Counted from the stretch's first letter, positions 18,761 to 28,742 are shown. The stretch is DNA of 64,000 bases from Arcobacter sp. (GCA_024637195.1 JAGXFN010000009.1:1-64000), one strand, 5' to 3'. Notes: generated by a model from the sequence alone, not told the origin. Numbers and translations: made by a program.

Positions 18761-19021
18761 ATGGATAAAGATACAATTGAACTCGACAGCCAAGAGCTTT
18801 TTCTTGGCTTGGCAATGGTGCTGCACTCGACAGCGGGAAACATAGAAGAAGGAAAACTTTCTTACGAAGATGCCAAAGAGGTCTATCTAAAAGTGCTGCC
18901 CGACATCGCGCGTATGATATTGCAAGAGCACACGGATGAAGAGATGACAAGTGCCGCAAAAAAGATGGGCGGTCTTCTCAACGAGATCGCAAAAGACAAG
19001 GGTGTTCAGATATCTGAATAA
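18761..19021 (+). CDS. Small conserved-type hypothetical protein
   Basis: An 86-residue acidic, helical protein that I do not recognise. There is no signal peptide, membrane segment or Cys pair. The start has AGGATAAAATA before the ATG and the gene is divergent from the diguanylate cyclase, sharing a short promoter region. It is followed by convergent genes at 19035. Confidence 0.6.
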   Translation: MDKDTIELDSQELFLGLAMVLHSTAGNIEEGKLSYEDAKEVYLKVLPDIARMILQEHTDEEMTSAAKKMGGLLNEIAKDKGVQISE

Positions 19022-19034
19022 GCAGATCTGCTTT

Positions 19035-19163
19035 TTAGCGCAAGATCCAGGTCAAAAAGAGATAGAGCCCATAGAGCAGACCGGCAATAAGGGCGAAGAT
19101 AAAGAGTACCCGAGTGAAGAGTACGAAGAGTATGTGCAAAAGGGTGGAAAGTTTAGGTTTCAC
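19035..19163 (-). CDS. Predicted 42-residue single-pass membrane protein
   Basis: This short reading frame begins with a GTG placed directly after the stop of the rhodanese gene, so translation would be coupled. The product starts KPKLSTLLHILFVLFTRVLF (after Met) and continues as one long hydrophobic stretch ending in TWILR, that is, a positively charged N-terminus, one or two membrane passes and a charged end. No ribosome site beyond AGAGAAATAG is visible. It could be a chance hydrophobic frame, but the exact abutment and continuous hydrophobicity argue for a real gene. Confidence 0.5.
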   Translation of the reverse strand: MKPKLSTLLHILFVLFTRVLFIFALIAGLLYGLYLFLTWILR

Positions 19164-19562
19164 CTATTTCTCTTTGTAGGGGAGGATCTTGAGCCCATTT
19201 TTTTGAGCATAGACCATTCCTCCAAGCAAGTTTATGACTTTTGCCGAGTTGTTTTCAGCCAAAAACCCCGCAATAGCAGAGGTGCGGCTGCCGACATGGC
19301 AAATAATGGCAAAGGTTTCCCCTTTTTTGACATGTTTTGACAGCTCCTGCAAAAAAAGAGGGACATTATATTCTCCTCTCTCGTCAAAGAAAGTGATGGG
19401 AACAGCCCCGGCCAAAAGGCCGGTCTCTCTCCATTCATCCGCAGTGCGGATGTCGATGATCTTGACCTTTGAGTCAAGGATCTCTTGTGAGGCATAGGTA
19501 TTGACCACTTCGGCAAAGGCAGTGCTGATAAACAAAAACAAAATGATGAATAAATTTTTCAT
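19164..19562 (-). CDS. Secreted rhodanese-domain protein
   Basis: A 132-residue periplasmic single-domain rhodanese. The signal peptide is KNLFIILFLFISTAFA. The active-site loop CHVGSR carries the persulfide-forming Cys, and VKIIDIRTADEWRETGLLAG is the usual CH2A-like segment. It would handle sulfane sulfur in the periplasm. It is divergent from the 19627 gene and is followed directly by a small membrane-protein frame. Confidence 0.88.
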   Translation of the reverse strand: MKNLFIILFLFISTAFAEVVNTYASQEILDSKVKIIDIRTADEWRETGLLAGAVPITFFDERGEYNVPLFLQELSKHVKKGETFAIICHVGSRTSAIAGFLAENNSAKVINLLGGMVYAQKNGLKILPYKEK

Positions 19563-19626
19563 TTCAAATCCTATGAATAGTTTTTACGATAGGATTATAC
19601 AAAAAAAGAGGTTAAAACACCTAGTT

Positions 19627-19995
19627 ATGGCAGTAGACAAAAAAATAGAAAATGCGCAGCGATTGCGTTATGTCAGACTTCTCGTGCGCTTTTTAAACAG
19701 CGTTGTTGCCTACCTCTCCAAGAGCGAATCCCTGAACAAAGAGCAGTTTGTCAAACGGATCGAGAACAACTCGAAGTACCTTGACCGTATAGAACCTGTG
19801 CCTCTGTACAAAAGCGAACTTACTGATCTCGAAGCTTTGGTGAGCAAGATAAAATCCTTAGCGGCAAGTGACAAAAGTATAGAAGATATCTCAGACGAGA
19901 TACTCCATAGCGCCAATAAGCTCGAGCAGAGCAATAACAACCGGCGCTATAAAAGAGACAAGCATAAAAACGACCAGTACAAAGATTGGCAGTAA
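19627..19995 (+). CDS. Hypothetical helical protein
   Basis: About 122 residues, highly charged and helical, ending in a basic tail (NNRRYKRDKHKNDQYKDWQ). I do not recognise a family. Longer in-frame starts back to 19501 exist, but a promoter-like GATTATAC near 19595 suggests the transcript begins just before the ATG at 19627. The ribosome site is weak. Confidence 0.5.
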   Translation: MAVDKKIENAQRLRYVRLLVRFLNSVVAYLSKSESLNKEQFVKRIENNSKYLDRIEPVPLYKSELTDLEALVSKIKSLAASDKSIEDISDEILHSANKLEQSNNNRRYKRDKHKNDQYKDWQ

Positions 19996-20066
19996 AGTTT
20001 ATAAGATCGGCGTTTATAAAATCGTCGCTATTTGATATAATAGCCTCATAAATTTAAGGAGTTGTG

Positions 20067-20474
20067 ATGATAAAGCACTTTTTGACAGGGTTGACACTGA
20101 TATTGATCGTAGCTGGATGCTCCCAGACACCGGCGCAACCACCGCGTACCTCTTCAATCATAGAAGACAGAGAGTGGGAACTGGTGAGTTTTGAAAAAAC
20201 AAATATGGCGATACCTAAAAACGCAACGCTGCTCTTGATAGACGGACGTTATATGGGAAATACCGGCTGCAACAGCATGGGCGGAGAATATTATATAAAT
20301 GCGGACAAGATCAACTTCACAGCGGCGTACTCTACGAAGATGAGCTGTGCTGATATGGGTTTGGAGATGAAAGTTCTGGGACTTATGCAAAAAGTCGATC
20401 AGTTCAAAGTCGAGGAGAGCCGTTTGACCCTGATGCACAAAGGCCAAGGGGTGATGCGTTTTATAGAAAAATAG
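20067..20474 (+). CDS. META-domain lipoprotein (HslJ-like)
   Basis: An outer-membrane or periplasmic lipoprotein. The signal peptide ends in a lipobox (LIVAGC) with the acylated Cys at about residue 18. The META fold follows (REWELVSFE, then GNTGCNSMGGEYYI and a C-terminal TLMHKGQGVMRF). HslJ-type proteins are linked to heat and novobiocin tolerance in E. coli. The ATG at 20067 is five bases after AAGGAG and is preferred over the GTG at 20064. Confidence 0.88.
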   Translation: MIKHFLTGLTLILIVAGCSQTPAQPPRTSSIIEDREWELVSFEKTNMAIPKNATLLLIDGRYMGNTGCNSMGGEYYINADKINFTAAYSTKMSCADMGLEMKVLGLMQKVDQFKVEESRLTLMHKGQGVMRFIEK

Positions 20475-20483
20475 CCAGACCGC

Positions 20484-22547
20484 TCAGCGCGTAAAGCGCG
20501 CTAGCAGAAGCTGACAATTCTCTATATCGAAGCTTTCGACGGCATGGACAAGTTGCTCGGAGATTAGGTGAAAAACAGCTATATTTTTTTCTTGAGAGCA
20601 GGCTTCAAGGAGGAGGGCAAAGCTCTCTATCGATCTCATGTCTCCATCCTCTTGGGCACTTTTTAGGGCCACGATAAGCTTCGGACACGCTTGCAGGTAT
20701 CGCTGAATCTCTTCTGTATCAATACTCATCTGCGCGGTACTGTTCTTTGCCGGTGCATCGACGGCGTGCTTTAAATATTGGCGCAGCGTATGCATCAGAA
20801 GTGCTGATGAGAGCGGTTTTTCCAAAAAGGCATCAAAGACCTTTTCAGCGTGCGCATCTTCTGCTTCGATGATGGATGCTGTCATCGCGATAATAGGGAT
20901 TTTATACCGTTCTTTAACGCGCTTGGCAGCTTCAAGACCATTCATAACCGGCATTTTTATGTCCATCAAAACAAGATCAACCGAAGTGTTTTCCAGCAGC
21001 GCCAAGGCCTCTTGGCCATTGCCGACTTGAAGCAGCTTAAAAGGCATCTCTTGAAGATACTCTTTTATCAGCGTGCGGTTGGATTCGACATCATCGGCTA
21101 AAAGAATGACAGCAGGTTCAAAAACGACCTTTGCCGGTATCTTCTCAACCGGTTTCAGAGGCTCTTCTCGGGAGATAGAGACATTTTTTAGCGTCAGAGT
21201 AAAAACAGAGCCTTTTCCTGGAGTGCTCTTGAGATCGATCTCACCATCCATCAGTGCCAACAGTTTTTTTACGATGGTCAGACCGAGGCCAGTCCCTCCG
21301 TACTCTTTGTTTATCTGCCCTTTTTGCTGGGTGAAGGCAAGAAAGATGCCCTCCTGCTGATCAAGGGGAATACCAATCCCCTGGTCTTCTACGGAAATAA
21401 CAAGATTGACATGCGTTTTAAAGGTCACGGCTTTGAAATCTACACGGACAGAGCCCCGCGGCGTAAATTTAATGGCATTGCTGACCAGGTTGATAAGTAT
21501 CTGCCGCAGACGGATCTCATCGAGCATCAAAGTGCGTTGAAGCGTATCCTCTATATGGACTTCAAAATCAAGCCCTTTTGCACGGGTCTTGAGCAAAAAT
21601 ATGTCGTGCAGTTCAGTGGCGATATCGTGCAGATTTGTCGGCGCAAGCTGAATGTGCATCTTCCCCGCTTCTACTTTTGAAAGATCTAAAATATCGTTAA
21701 TGACCCTCAAGAGAAGCTTGCTGCTGCTTTTGACCGACTGGATATAGTTTCTGTGGCGGGGAGTCTTGATATTTTCTTCGAGAAGATTTGTAAACCCGAT
21801 GATCGCATTGATCGGGGTGCGGATCTCATGACTCATATTGGCAAGAAACTCTGATTTTAAGCTGTTGGCATCTTCTGCTTCTTTTTTGGCCTGAGCCAGT
21901 TCGTCAGTGCGTATCTTGACCATACTCTCGAGATTAGTATTGACCGACTGCAGGGCCTCTTTTGTGCGCACAAGTTCCATGAAGTGCTCCTCCATACTGA
22001 CGAGCATCTTGGAAAGTACTGCCCACTCAAAGATAACAAAAAAAGCATGAAGCAGCACAATGTCAATGCCGCAGCCGTAGTTGAAGATAACGATGGGCAT
22101 ATCGAAGAGTGTGATGTCATTGGCTTGTAGATAGTTGAAGATGAGGTGGTGCAGTATGATGAAGAGCGCGCCGCCAGTAATAGACTTCATGTCCCGATAG
22201 ATGATCAAAAAGGAGAGTGCCACAAAGATATGAAAGTGCATCTCCAAACGCCCCATACTTTGCTGTATGAGGATGATGGAATAGGTCAGAAGCACGATGG
22301 CCATAAGGCATCTAAGTAGCTGGGTACCTCTGTAGCGGCGATAGGCAAAGGCACTGATAAAGAAGAGAACTCCGCCGCCGACAGGCCCAAGGTAGTAGTC
22401 GTGAAACAAGAAGACTCCGCCAAGCGATACAAGTATCCAGTGGAAAAAAACAAGTTTGAGCATAACCGTGTCGGAGCGTTCATACTCCGCTTGTCTCAGG
22501 TAAGAAAATTTAGGCTGTTTAAAAAGCAGGGTGAAAAATCTATTCAT
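20484..22547 (-). CDS. Hybrid sensor histidine kinase with receiver domain
   Basis: The N-terminal ~190 residues have about six membrane helices with a His-rich patch (RLEMHFHIFVAL and ILHHLIF), a motif shared by several membrane sensors and possibly metal-binding. A coiled coil leads to HisKA (FLANMSHEIRTPINAIIGF, phospho-His), then HATPase (GTGLGLTIVKKLL) and a receiver (VDLVLMDIKMPVMNG). The last ~80 residues resemble a degenerate HPt domain without an obvious phospho-His. It is the third gene of a minus-strand operon with an SCO protein and an HD-GYP response regulator. Confidence 0.9.
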   Translation of the reverse strand: MNRFFTLLFKQPKFSYLRQAEYERSDTVMLKLVFFHWILVSLGGVFLFHDYYLGPVGGGVLFFISAFAYRRYRGTQLLRCLMAIVLLTYSIILIQQSMGRLEMHFHIFVALSFLIIYRDMKSITGGALFIILHHLIFNYLQANDITLFDMPIVIFNYGCGIDIVLLHAFFVIFEWAVLSKMLVSMEEHFMELVRTKEALQSVNTNLESMVKIRTDELAQAKKEAEDANSLKSEFLANMSHEIRTPINAIIGFTNLLEENIKTPRHRNYIQSVKSSSKLLLRVINDILDLSKVEAGKMHIQLAPTNLHDIATELHDIFLLKTRAKGLDFEVHIEDTLQRTLMLDEIRLRQILINLVSNAIKFTPRGSVRVDFKAVTFKTHVNLVISVEDQGIGIPLDQQEGIFLAFTQQKGQINKEYGGTGLGLTIVKKLLALMDGEIDLKSTPGKGSVFTLTLKNVSISREEPLKPVEKIPAKVVFEPAVILLADDVESNRTLIKEYLQEMPFKLLQVGNGQEALALLENTSVDLVLMDIKMPVMNGLEAAKRVKERYKIPIIAMTASIIEAEDAHAEKVFDAFLEKPLSSALLMHTLRQYLKHAVDAPAKNSTAQMSIDTEEIQRYLQACPKLIVALKSAQEDGDMRSIESFALLLEACSQEKNIAVFHLISEQLVHAVESFDIENCQLLLARFTR

Positions 22548-23109
22548 GGATCAATCTCTCTATGTCGGATTTTATCTGTTGGAAGTCGTAAGGATAAGCA
22601 CTATAAACAAAACGCAGTTTTTTGCCCCGGCTGTCTCGTTTGAGAAGATAAAGATGCGCGGTATGATTGTACTCGCTCTCTTGTGTCAGTGAGGAGGAGA
22701 AGTAGACACTGAAGGCTTTAGTATAACGTCTCAACTCTCTTTGGCAGAGAAAAATACCGTGAAAATCCGGATGAAAAGCTTTTGCAAAGTTCATCGGCAA
22801 ATCTTTTTGTTCGGGCACAGAGAGGTCTAGAAATTTAAAGCCGAGTCTTTCTCTTGTCTTTTCAGGAAGGGAAGCATACCATTTGCCAAGATCGCTCAGC
22901 CGTGGAGTACAGACATCCGCACAGCCCGCATAACCAAAAAAAAGAAGCTCCACATCCTGGTCTGCATCCAAGAGAAGACCAAGATTGATCTCCTGGCTGA
23001 GTTCGATGCGAGAGAGTTCTTTGGTATGAAATGAGGGAAGGGCCATGACCAAAACGGAGACCAAAATCACAAGGAGCAGAAGAGAGATTTTAGCGATTTT
23101 GGTACGCAT
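22540..23109 (-). CDS. SCO1/SenC family copper-thioredoxin protein
   Basis: A 189-residue membrane-anchored periplasmic protein with a thioredoxin fold. The N-terminal anchor is ISLLLLVILVSVLVMALPSF. The copper site is the CxxxC of GYAGCADVCTPRL together with the distal His in YNHTAHLYLLK. SCO proteins deliver copper to cytochrome oxidase or sense redox state. It lies between two signalling genes, overlapping the kinase by 8 bases and 2 bases from the regulator, so a sensory role is possible. Confidence 0.85.
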   Translation of the reverse strand: MRTKIAKISLLLLVILVSVLVMALPSFHTKELSRIELSQEINLGLLLDADQDVELLFFGYAGCADVCTPRLSDLGKWYASLPEKTRERLGFKFLDLSVPEQKDLPMNFAKAFHPDFHGIFLCQRELRRYTKAFSVYFSSSLTQESEYNHTAHLYLLKRDSRGKKLRFVYSAYPYDFQQIKSDIERLIHE

Positions 23110-23111
23110 GT

Positions 23112-24500
23112 TTATCTATTGTAGCGCTGTTTGATATCGATAATAGCGTCTATATTTTCAAGAAGGATCTCGATAAGCCGAGGCTCAAAGGCTTTACCGC
23201 TCTCTTCTTTCATATAGGCGATGACCTCGTTCAGCGGCCAGGCTTTTTTGTAGACTCTATCGTTGCTAAGGGCATCAAAAACATCGGCGATGGCCGTGAT
23301 ACGACCGCAGATAGAGATCTCCTCGCCTTTGAGCCCGCTCGGATATCCGCTTCCGTCCCATTTTTCATGGTGCTGATGGGAGATGGTCGCGGCCATCTGA
23401 AGCATCTTGTGCGAGGACTTTTTGAAGATCTCATAACCGATAGCGGCATGTTTTCTCATCTCCGTAAACTCGTCATCGCTGAGTTTTCCCGGTTTTAATA
23501 AGATGGCATCGGAGATCGCGACTTTTCCGATGTCGTGCATAGGACTGGCCATCTTGAACATCTCGACATCCTCGCTGTCCATCCCGTACTGCTTAGCAAG
23601 AAGTTCGGAGTACAGCGCTACGCGGTTGACATGGTCTCCGGTCTCGTTCGAGCGCATCTCTCCCATCTCGCCAAGAGTATAGAGGATCTCTTTTTGGGCA
23701 CTGACGATCTGCGCTTTGGCTTCGATCTGTTTGGTGATATCGGTACGTACGCTGATGTATTCGACGATGTCGCCAAGATGGTTCAAGATAGGAATGATGG
23801 TCGCCTCGACGAAGTAGGAGCTGCCGTCCTTGGCTCTGTTCTCGATGGTGCCTTTCCATACCTGTTTGCGTGAGATAAGGTCCCACATTTCGGTAAAGAC
23901 TTTTTTTGGCGTGTTGGGGTGCTTGATGAGGCGGTGTGATCTTCCCAGCAACTCTTCTGCGGAGTATTGGGAGATTTTGCAAAAAGCTTCATTGACGTAG
24001 GTGATAATGCCTTTTGTGTCTGTTTTGGAGACAAGTGAACTGATATCGATGGCTTCTTTGTACTGCTCCATCAGCGCAAAAGACTCATCCACCTCGTACT
24101 GGAGACTTTTTTTCGCCAAAAAAAGCTCCACATGCGTTTTGACACGGTGAAGCAGCTCATGCTGCGAAAAAGGCTTGCTGACATAGTCCTGGCCACCGTG
24201 CTCAAAACCTTTGTTAATGCTTTCTTCGTCGGCTTTGGCAGATAGAAAAATGATAGGAATATTTTTTGTCTTTGGATTGTTTCGGATGATGTCGGCTGTT
24301 TCATAGCCGTTTAGTCCGGGCATGTTGATGTCAAGCAGGACAAGCGCGTACTCTTTTTTATCCAGCTGTTCGATTCCGGCTTCCCCGCTCGTGGCATAAA
24401 AGACAGTAAAAAGTCCTGTGTCTTTCAGAACATTGGCAGCAACCTGAATATTTTTGACATTGTCATCGATAATAAGGATATTTTCTTTGTGAGTGTACAT
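23112..24500 (-). CDS. Response regulator with PAS and HD-GYP c-di-GMP phosphodiesterase domains
   Basis: Domain order is a receiver (residues 1-125, phospho-Asp in YALVLLDINMPGLNG), PAS (about 150-260) and HD-GYP (about 280-460). The HD is in SPMHDIGKVAISD and the GYP region is HHEKWDGSGYPSGLKGEEI, with the usual metal ligands in view. It hydrolyses cyclic di-GMP. As first gene of the operon it is the probable target of the downstream hybrid kinase. Confidence 0.92.
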   Translation of the reverse strand: MYTHKENILIIDDNVKNIQVAANVLKDTGLFTVFYATSGEAGIEQLDKKEYALVLLDINMPGLNGYETADIIRNNPKTKNIPIIFLSAKADEESINKGFEHGGQDYVSKPFSQHELLHRVKTHVELFLAKKSLQYEVDESFALMEQYKEAIDISSLVSKTDTKGIITYVNEAFCKISQYSAEELLGRSHRLIKHPNTPKKVFTEMWDLISRKQVWKGTIENRAKDGSSYFVEATIIPILNHLGDIVEYISVRTDITKQIEAKAQIVSAQKEILYTLGEMGEMRSNETGDHVNRVALYSELLAKQYGMDSEDVEMFKMASPMHDIGKVAISDAILLKPGKLSDDEFTEMRKHAAIGYEIFKKSSHKMLQMAATISHQHHEKWDGSGYPSGLKGEEISICGRITAIADVFDALSNDRVYKKAWPLNEVIAYMKEESGKAFEPRLIEILLENIDAIIDIKQRYNR

Positions 24501-24678
24501 ACAGGCCTTGAGCTACTCTTGAGTATTTTCTATATAATTATATCAAAATATTAGCGATACTTTTTTTGTACAGAGCAAATCTTTTGTAAACTTACCCCCA
24601 TGATAACGGTGCGTGTTTATTAAGACACTCAGACTGTGTCTGATGGACAGAAAAGATGTAAATCGGTATAATTGCGAT

Positions 24679-25242
24679 ATGGAAAAAGAACTTTATTTTT
24701 TACGCTCAAGTGAGCAATATCTGGCGAAAGAACTACTTTTATACGCCGCGAATTTTGACGAAACGAAGAAGTCTCTGGAAGAGTACCCTTCTCTTGAACA
24801 GTACCACCGAGAGTACGGCGCATTCAACGGTGATATCGGCGTTTACCTGATCGCGGATAAAAAAGCAGCAGGCGGAGCCTGGGTTCGTCTGCTCGCAAAC
24901 GGTTTCGCTTTGGTCGATCATGACACGCCTGAACTCATTTTTGCTGTCATGCCCGAGTACAGAAACCAGGGAATAGGCACGCTTATTCTCCAGCAGCTCT
25001 TCATCGAGGTCGCAAAACTCTATCCCCAGATATCGCTCTCTGTAAAAAAAGACAGCCGCGCTATAGCGCTCTTTGAGCGGCTGGGCTTTATGGTTCTCGA
25101 GGATTCGGAACATCCCAATGCTCAGGCAGAAACAGCGATCAAGATGCTTAAGGTATTTGAAAAAGCTGCTGCGCCAAAAGAAGATAAGAGTAAAAAACTT
25201 GAAGAGGAGTGCTTTAGAAAATCCTTCAGAGCCCCTTATTAG
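24679..25242 (+). CDS. GNAT family N-acetyltransferase
   Basis: An acetyl-CoA-dependent N-acetyltransferase. PEYRNQGIGTLILQQLF is motif A (R/Q-x-x-G-x-G), followed by SVKKDSRAIALFERLGF as motif B. A ~35-residue Lys-rich tail follows the domain. The likely start is the ATG at 24679; a TATAAT sits at 24665-24670, so the message may be almost leaderless. Earlier in-frame starts at 24613 and 24643 would lie upstream of that box. The substrate is unknown. Confidence 0.82.
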   Translation: MEKELYFLRSSEQYLAKELLLYAANFDETKKSLEEYPSLEQYHREYGAFNGDIGVYLIADKKAAGGAWVRLLANGFALVDHDTPELIFAVMPEYRNQGIGTLILQQLFIEVAKLYPQISLSVKKDSRAIALFERLGFMVLEDSEHPNAQAETAIKMLKVFEKAAAPKEDKSKKLEEECFRKSFRAPY

Positions 25243-25356
25243 AAATACCTTCAAATGCTTCGCTGAGGGCTTGACAAAACTATTGAAAATCTTAAGCAGT
25301 TTAATACTATTATTCTTCAAACAATCCTGCTTTTTAGCGCTTTCTTAAGGTATCTG

Positions 25357-27399
25357 ATGAAAAATATGTCGATCAAAGCCCGGGTCATTGCCCTGTTGGT
25401 AGGCTCACTCCTGTTACTTACGCTGATAACAACAGTGACAGCGGTCACTATGAGCAAAGATGCCTTAGTCGAAAACAGCTATCGCAGCCTCACTATGGTT
25501 CGTGATATGAAAAAGTTTCAAATCGAGAAGTATTTCACTGCATGTATGAGTGATATCCGTGTGCTTTCTCGCAGCGAAGATCTGCGCAACCTTACCACGG
25601 GTCTGCTGTATGCGAAAAAAGAGCTGAACGTCAAAGCTGATGAGCCTTTCCCTGCTGACAACAGCCTTGTGCGGGATGAGTACAGGGATTTTGAAGCATA
25701 TTTTCAAAACTATATCAAAGACTACAACTATTATGACCTTTTGGTGCTCTCCCAAGAGGGGCATGTCATGTACAGCGTGGCCAAAGAGGATGACCTGGGT
25801 GCGAATCTGGTGACAGGCTCTTTGAGCGAAAGCCCGCTTGCTGAAGCGTGGCAACAGGCACTTCAATCCAAAGAGCCAAGTTTTACCGACATGGAGTCCT
25901 ATGCACCGAGCAAGGGTGCACCGGCCATGTTTCTCTCTACACGTGTGAACATCGAGGAGGGCGTGGGCGTCATCTTGGTGCTTCAGGTGAGCGACGAACG
26001 GGTAAACGCTCTTATGCGCTACCGAAAAGATTATGGACAAAGCCAAGAAGACTATCTTGTAGGCAGCGATAAGCTTATGCGCAGCGACAGTTATCTTGAT
26101 CCTAAAAACCACAGCCTCAAAGCCTCTTTTGAAGATCCTTCTCTGGGCTCTGTGGATACCGAAGCGACACGCGAAGCCTTGTCGGGTATAGAGGGCACTA
26201 AAATCATCATCGACTACAACGACACCCCCGTGCTCTCCTCGTATGCTACGATCAAGATAGGCGACAATATCACATGGGCAATTCTTTCTGAGATCGACAA
26301 AGCCGAAGTGATGGCAACGCCTGAGCACATTAGAAACTCGCTGATCGTGAGTGCCCTTGTCGTTCTCGCGCTTATCATTGCCGTTGCCGTCTGGATGATC
26401 TCTGTCAGTCTTGTCCGACCGCTTAACGCCTTCAAAGAGCGCTTGCTGCTGATCGCTGCCAACCATGACCTCACGCTTCACGCGAATGTCCATGCTCCTT
26501 TGGAAATCAGCCAAATGGCGCAAAGTTTCAATGACTTGTTGCAAGCGCTCAAAGAGCTTATCTCGACCTCTAAAACTTCGGCATCTGAAAATGCCTCGAT
26601 CTCGCATGAGCTATCAACGACCTCGCTGGGAGTAGGCAAGAATGTTGAGCGCTCCGTTGTCGTCGTCCAGGAGGCCACTACCCAAGCCAAAAAAGTCCAA
26701 GACGAGATCAGCGACGCCATTTCAGATGCCCAAGAGAGCAAGAAGGACATCATCCAAGCCAACGACAACTTAGTGAGCGCACGCGACGAGATCATAAAGC
26801 TGACCTCAAAAGTCCAGCTAAGTGCACAAATGGAAGTAGAACTGGCACATAATATGGAAGGTGTCTCACACGAAGCCAACCAGGTAAAAGCGATCCTGGA
26901 AGTCATCTCCGACATCGCCGACCAGACAAATCTCCTCGCGCTTAATGCTGCGATCGAAGCCGCGAGGGCAGGTGAGCACGGGCGCGGATTTGCCGTTGTG
27001 GCCGATGAGGTGCGAAAACTGGCCGAACGTACCCAGAAGTCACTCAGCGAGATCAATGCAACGATCAGTGTCGTTGTGCAATCCATCGTTGATGCATCTA
27101 CGAAGATGAACGACAATTCGGAGCAGATCCAAAACTTAGCCACCATAGCCCAGGATGTCGAAGAAAAGATCAACAAGACCGTAGAGATCGTTAACGTTGC
27201 AGTAAGAGCAAGCGACAAGACGGTCAAAGACTTTGAAGAAACGGGAAAAAATGTAGAGCGTATCGTTTCTAGAGTCGAAGAGATCAACACCATCTCTTCA
27301 ACCAATGCACGCAGTGTCGAGGAGATCGCGGCAGCGAGCGAGCACCTTAATGCCCTCACCGAACAGCTTAACAGCAAACTTGAACACTTCAAAACCTAA
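25357..27399 (+). CDS. Methyl-accepting chemotaxis protein with Cache-type sensor
   Basis: A transmembrane chemoreceptor. The first helix is at about 6-29 ([20 protein letters not shown]), a ~290-residue periplasmic double-Cache-like domain follows, and the second helix is near 328-350 ([20 protein letters not shown]). A HAMP domain and the MCP signalling domain come next; the tip sequence [20 protein letters not shown] is intact. It directly precedes cheB and cheR. The ligand cannot be told from sequence. Confidence 0.94.
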   Translation: MKNMSIKARVIALLVGSLLLLTLITTVTAVTMSKDALVENSYRSLTMVRDMKKFQIEKYFTACMSDIRVLSRSEDLRNLTTGLLYAKKELNVKADEPFPADNSLVRDEYRDFEAYFQNYIKDYNYYDLLVLSQEGHVMYSVAKEDDLGANLVTGSLSESPLAEAWQQALQSKEPSFTDMESYAPSKGAPAMFLSTRVNIEEGVGVILVLQVSDERVNALMRYRKDYGQSQEDYLVGSDKLMRSDSYLDPKNHSLKASFEDPSLGSVDTEATREALSGIEGTKIIIDYNDTPVLSSYATIKIGDNITWAILSEIDKAEVMATPEHIRNSLIVSALVVLALIIAVAVWMISVSLVRPLNAFKERLLLIAANHDLTLHANVHAPLEISQMAQSFNDLLQALKELISTSKTSASENASISHELSTTSLGVGKNVERSVVVVQEATTQAKKVQDEISDAISDAQESKKDIIQANDNLVSARDEIIKLTSKVQLSAQMEVELAHNMEGVSHEANQVKAILEVISDIADQTNLLALNAAIEAARAGEHGRGFAVVADEVRKLAERTQKSLSEINATISVVVQSIVDASTKMNDNSEQIQNLATIAQDVEEKINKTVEIVNVAVRASDKTVKDFEETGKNVERIVSRVEEINTISSTNARSVEEIAAASEHLNALTEQLNSKLEHFKT

Positions 27400-27958
27400 G
27401 AAGCTGATCTTGCTCGGTTCCTCCACGGGAGGACCCAGTCATATCCAGAAAATCCTCTCCTCCTTGCCGATCGCTTATGCACCCGCTATACTGATCGCAC
27501 AGCACATGGGAGATGCCTACCTGCCCAGTTTTGCCTCTCGATTGGACAATGTTGTGCCTATGCCTGTTATCATGGCAGCAAGCACCCAGCTTCTTTACGG
27601 CAATTGCGCTTATGTCTGCACAAAAAAAAGTATACTTTCTCGAAATGAAAAAGGGATAGAGCTTAGTGTCCATTCCTCCCAAGCAAGCCACTATAACCCC
27701 CAGATCGATGCACTTTTCAGTTCGGCCTGCAGCCTACGCGGTGATGTGGATATCTTGGCTGTTATTCTTACGGGAATAGGCGAAGATGGGGTACAGGGCC
27801 TGCTGGAACTCTCGCAGTGCGGCTCGCGCATCATCGCTGAGTCGGCCAAAAGCGCCATCGTCTACGGTATGCCCATGCGCGCAGCGGAACTTGTCAAAAC
27901 GGCTGAGGTCTTAAGGCTTGACGAGATCATCTGCGCTATCAAAGATTTTGGAGCCTGA
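27350..27958 (+). CDS. cheB: CheB-type protein-glutamate methylesterase, catalytic domain only
   Basis: CheB removes methyl groups from chemoreceptors. The catalytic Ser is in [12 protein letters not shown], the His in LIAQHMGD and the Asp in [15 protein letters not shown]. There is no N-terminal receiver domain, as in Campylobacter CheB, so it would not be controlled by CheA phosphorylation in the E. coli way. The start is unsettled: ATG 27350 (overlap of 50 bp with the chemoreceptor) or TTG 27380 are both possible and neither has a strong ribosome site. Confidence 0.88.
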   Translation: MPSPNSLTANLNTSKPKKLILLGSSTGGPSHIQKILSSLPIAYAPAILIAQHMGDAYLPSFASRLDNVVPMPVIMAASTQLLYGNCAYVCTKKSILSRNEKGIELSVHSSQASHYNPQIDALFSSACSLRGDVDILAVILTGIGEDGVQGLLELSQCGSRIIAESAKSAIVYGMPMRAAELVKTAEVLRLDEIICAIKDFGA

Positions 27959-27959
27959 G

Positions 27960-28742
27960 ATGTTCGGATGGTTCAAGAAAACACCCCCGCCGCAAAGAGA
28001 GTATGAGCCTGTAGAGCAGAACGTAGCGGGGTACGGCGATGTCACGATGCTGGCTGAGTATTTTCAAGTTATTACCGGGGTAAGCTTCGAGGCGCAGCAT
28101 AGTATCCTGCACAGTAAGCTCGTCACCTTTTGCAAGCAGCATGCCATTTGGAGTTTTGAGACCTGTTTGGCAAGAGCAAAAGAGGAGCCTTTGCTCAGAC
28201 AAGCACTCATCGACTATCTCACCACGAACGAGACCTATTTTTTTAGAGAGGTTTATCAGATCGAGGCGCTGGTTGCGCTGGTAAAAGAAAACGCCGAGAA
28301 AGTCCTTATCTTGTGCGCCCCCTGCGCTACGGGAGAAGAGCCCTACAGTATTGCCATCGCACTGCTCGAAGCGGGTGTGGCTGCATCGGGGTTTCATATC
28401 GTAGGAATAGACATCAATACCGAGGCCATTGCAAAAGCTCATCAAGCTCTTTACAGTGAAGTCAAGCTCAAAAATATCACGCCCGAAGTCAAAGCCCGCT
28501 ACTTCACGCGTGAAGCTTCAAAACAGGCTCTGCGTCCAGATCTAAAAGCCTGTATTACGCTGAAGACGGCTAATATTTTTGATCCAGAGTTTAAAAATAT
28601 TGGCAGGTTTGACTATATCTTTTCGCGCAATATGCTCATTTATTTTGACAAACCGACCAAGGAGAAAGCCAAAAAGATCCTGGAGTCGATGCGCAAAGAC
28701 CCCGCAATACCTGTCTTCTTTGGACATGCTGACCTGTTTTAG
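27960..28742 (+). CDS. cheR: CheR chemotaxis protein methyltransferase
   Basis: CheR methylates chemoreceptor glutamates using S-adenosylmethionine. The N-terminal helical domain leads to LTTNETYFFREVYQIE, the typical TxFFR segment, then the SAM loop ILCAPCATGEEPYSIAI and FDYIFSRNMLIYFD. The ATG at 27960 follows the cheB stop with one base between; the earlier frame start is inside cheB. The 260 residues are full length. Confidence 0.92.
   Translation: MFGWFKKTPPPQREYEPVEQNVAGYGDVTMLAEYFQVITGVSFEAQHSILHSKLVTFCKQHAIWSFETCLARAKEEPLLRQALIDYLTTNETYFFREVYQIEALVALVKENAEKVLILCAPCATGEEPYSIAIALLEAGVAASGFHIVGIDINTEAIAKAHQALYSEVKLKNITPEVKARYFTREASKQALRPDLKACITLKTANIFDPEFKNIGRFDYIFSRNMLIYFDKPTKEKAKKILESMRKDPAIPVFFGHADLF

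Noticed and set aside
19010-19037. Palindrome AAGCAGATCTGCTT between convergent genes as a terminator
   Set aside because: After leaving room for a loop only a 5-bp stem remains; too weak to call.
18951-19340. 129-codon plus-strand frame
   Set aside because: It overlaps the 86-residue gene, the small membrane frame and the rhodanese active-site coding sequence, and has no domain of its own.
26478-27392. 304-codon minus-strand frame opposite the chemoreceptor
   Set aside because: Ser/Thr-rich shadow of the helical MCP coding sequence; no domain signature.
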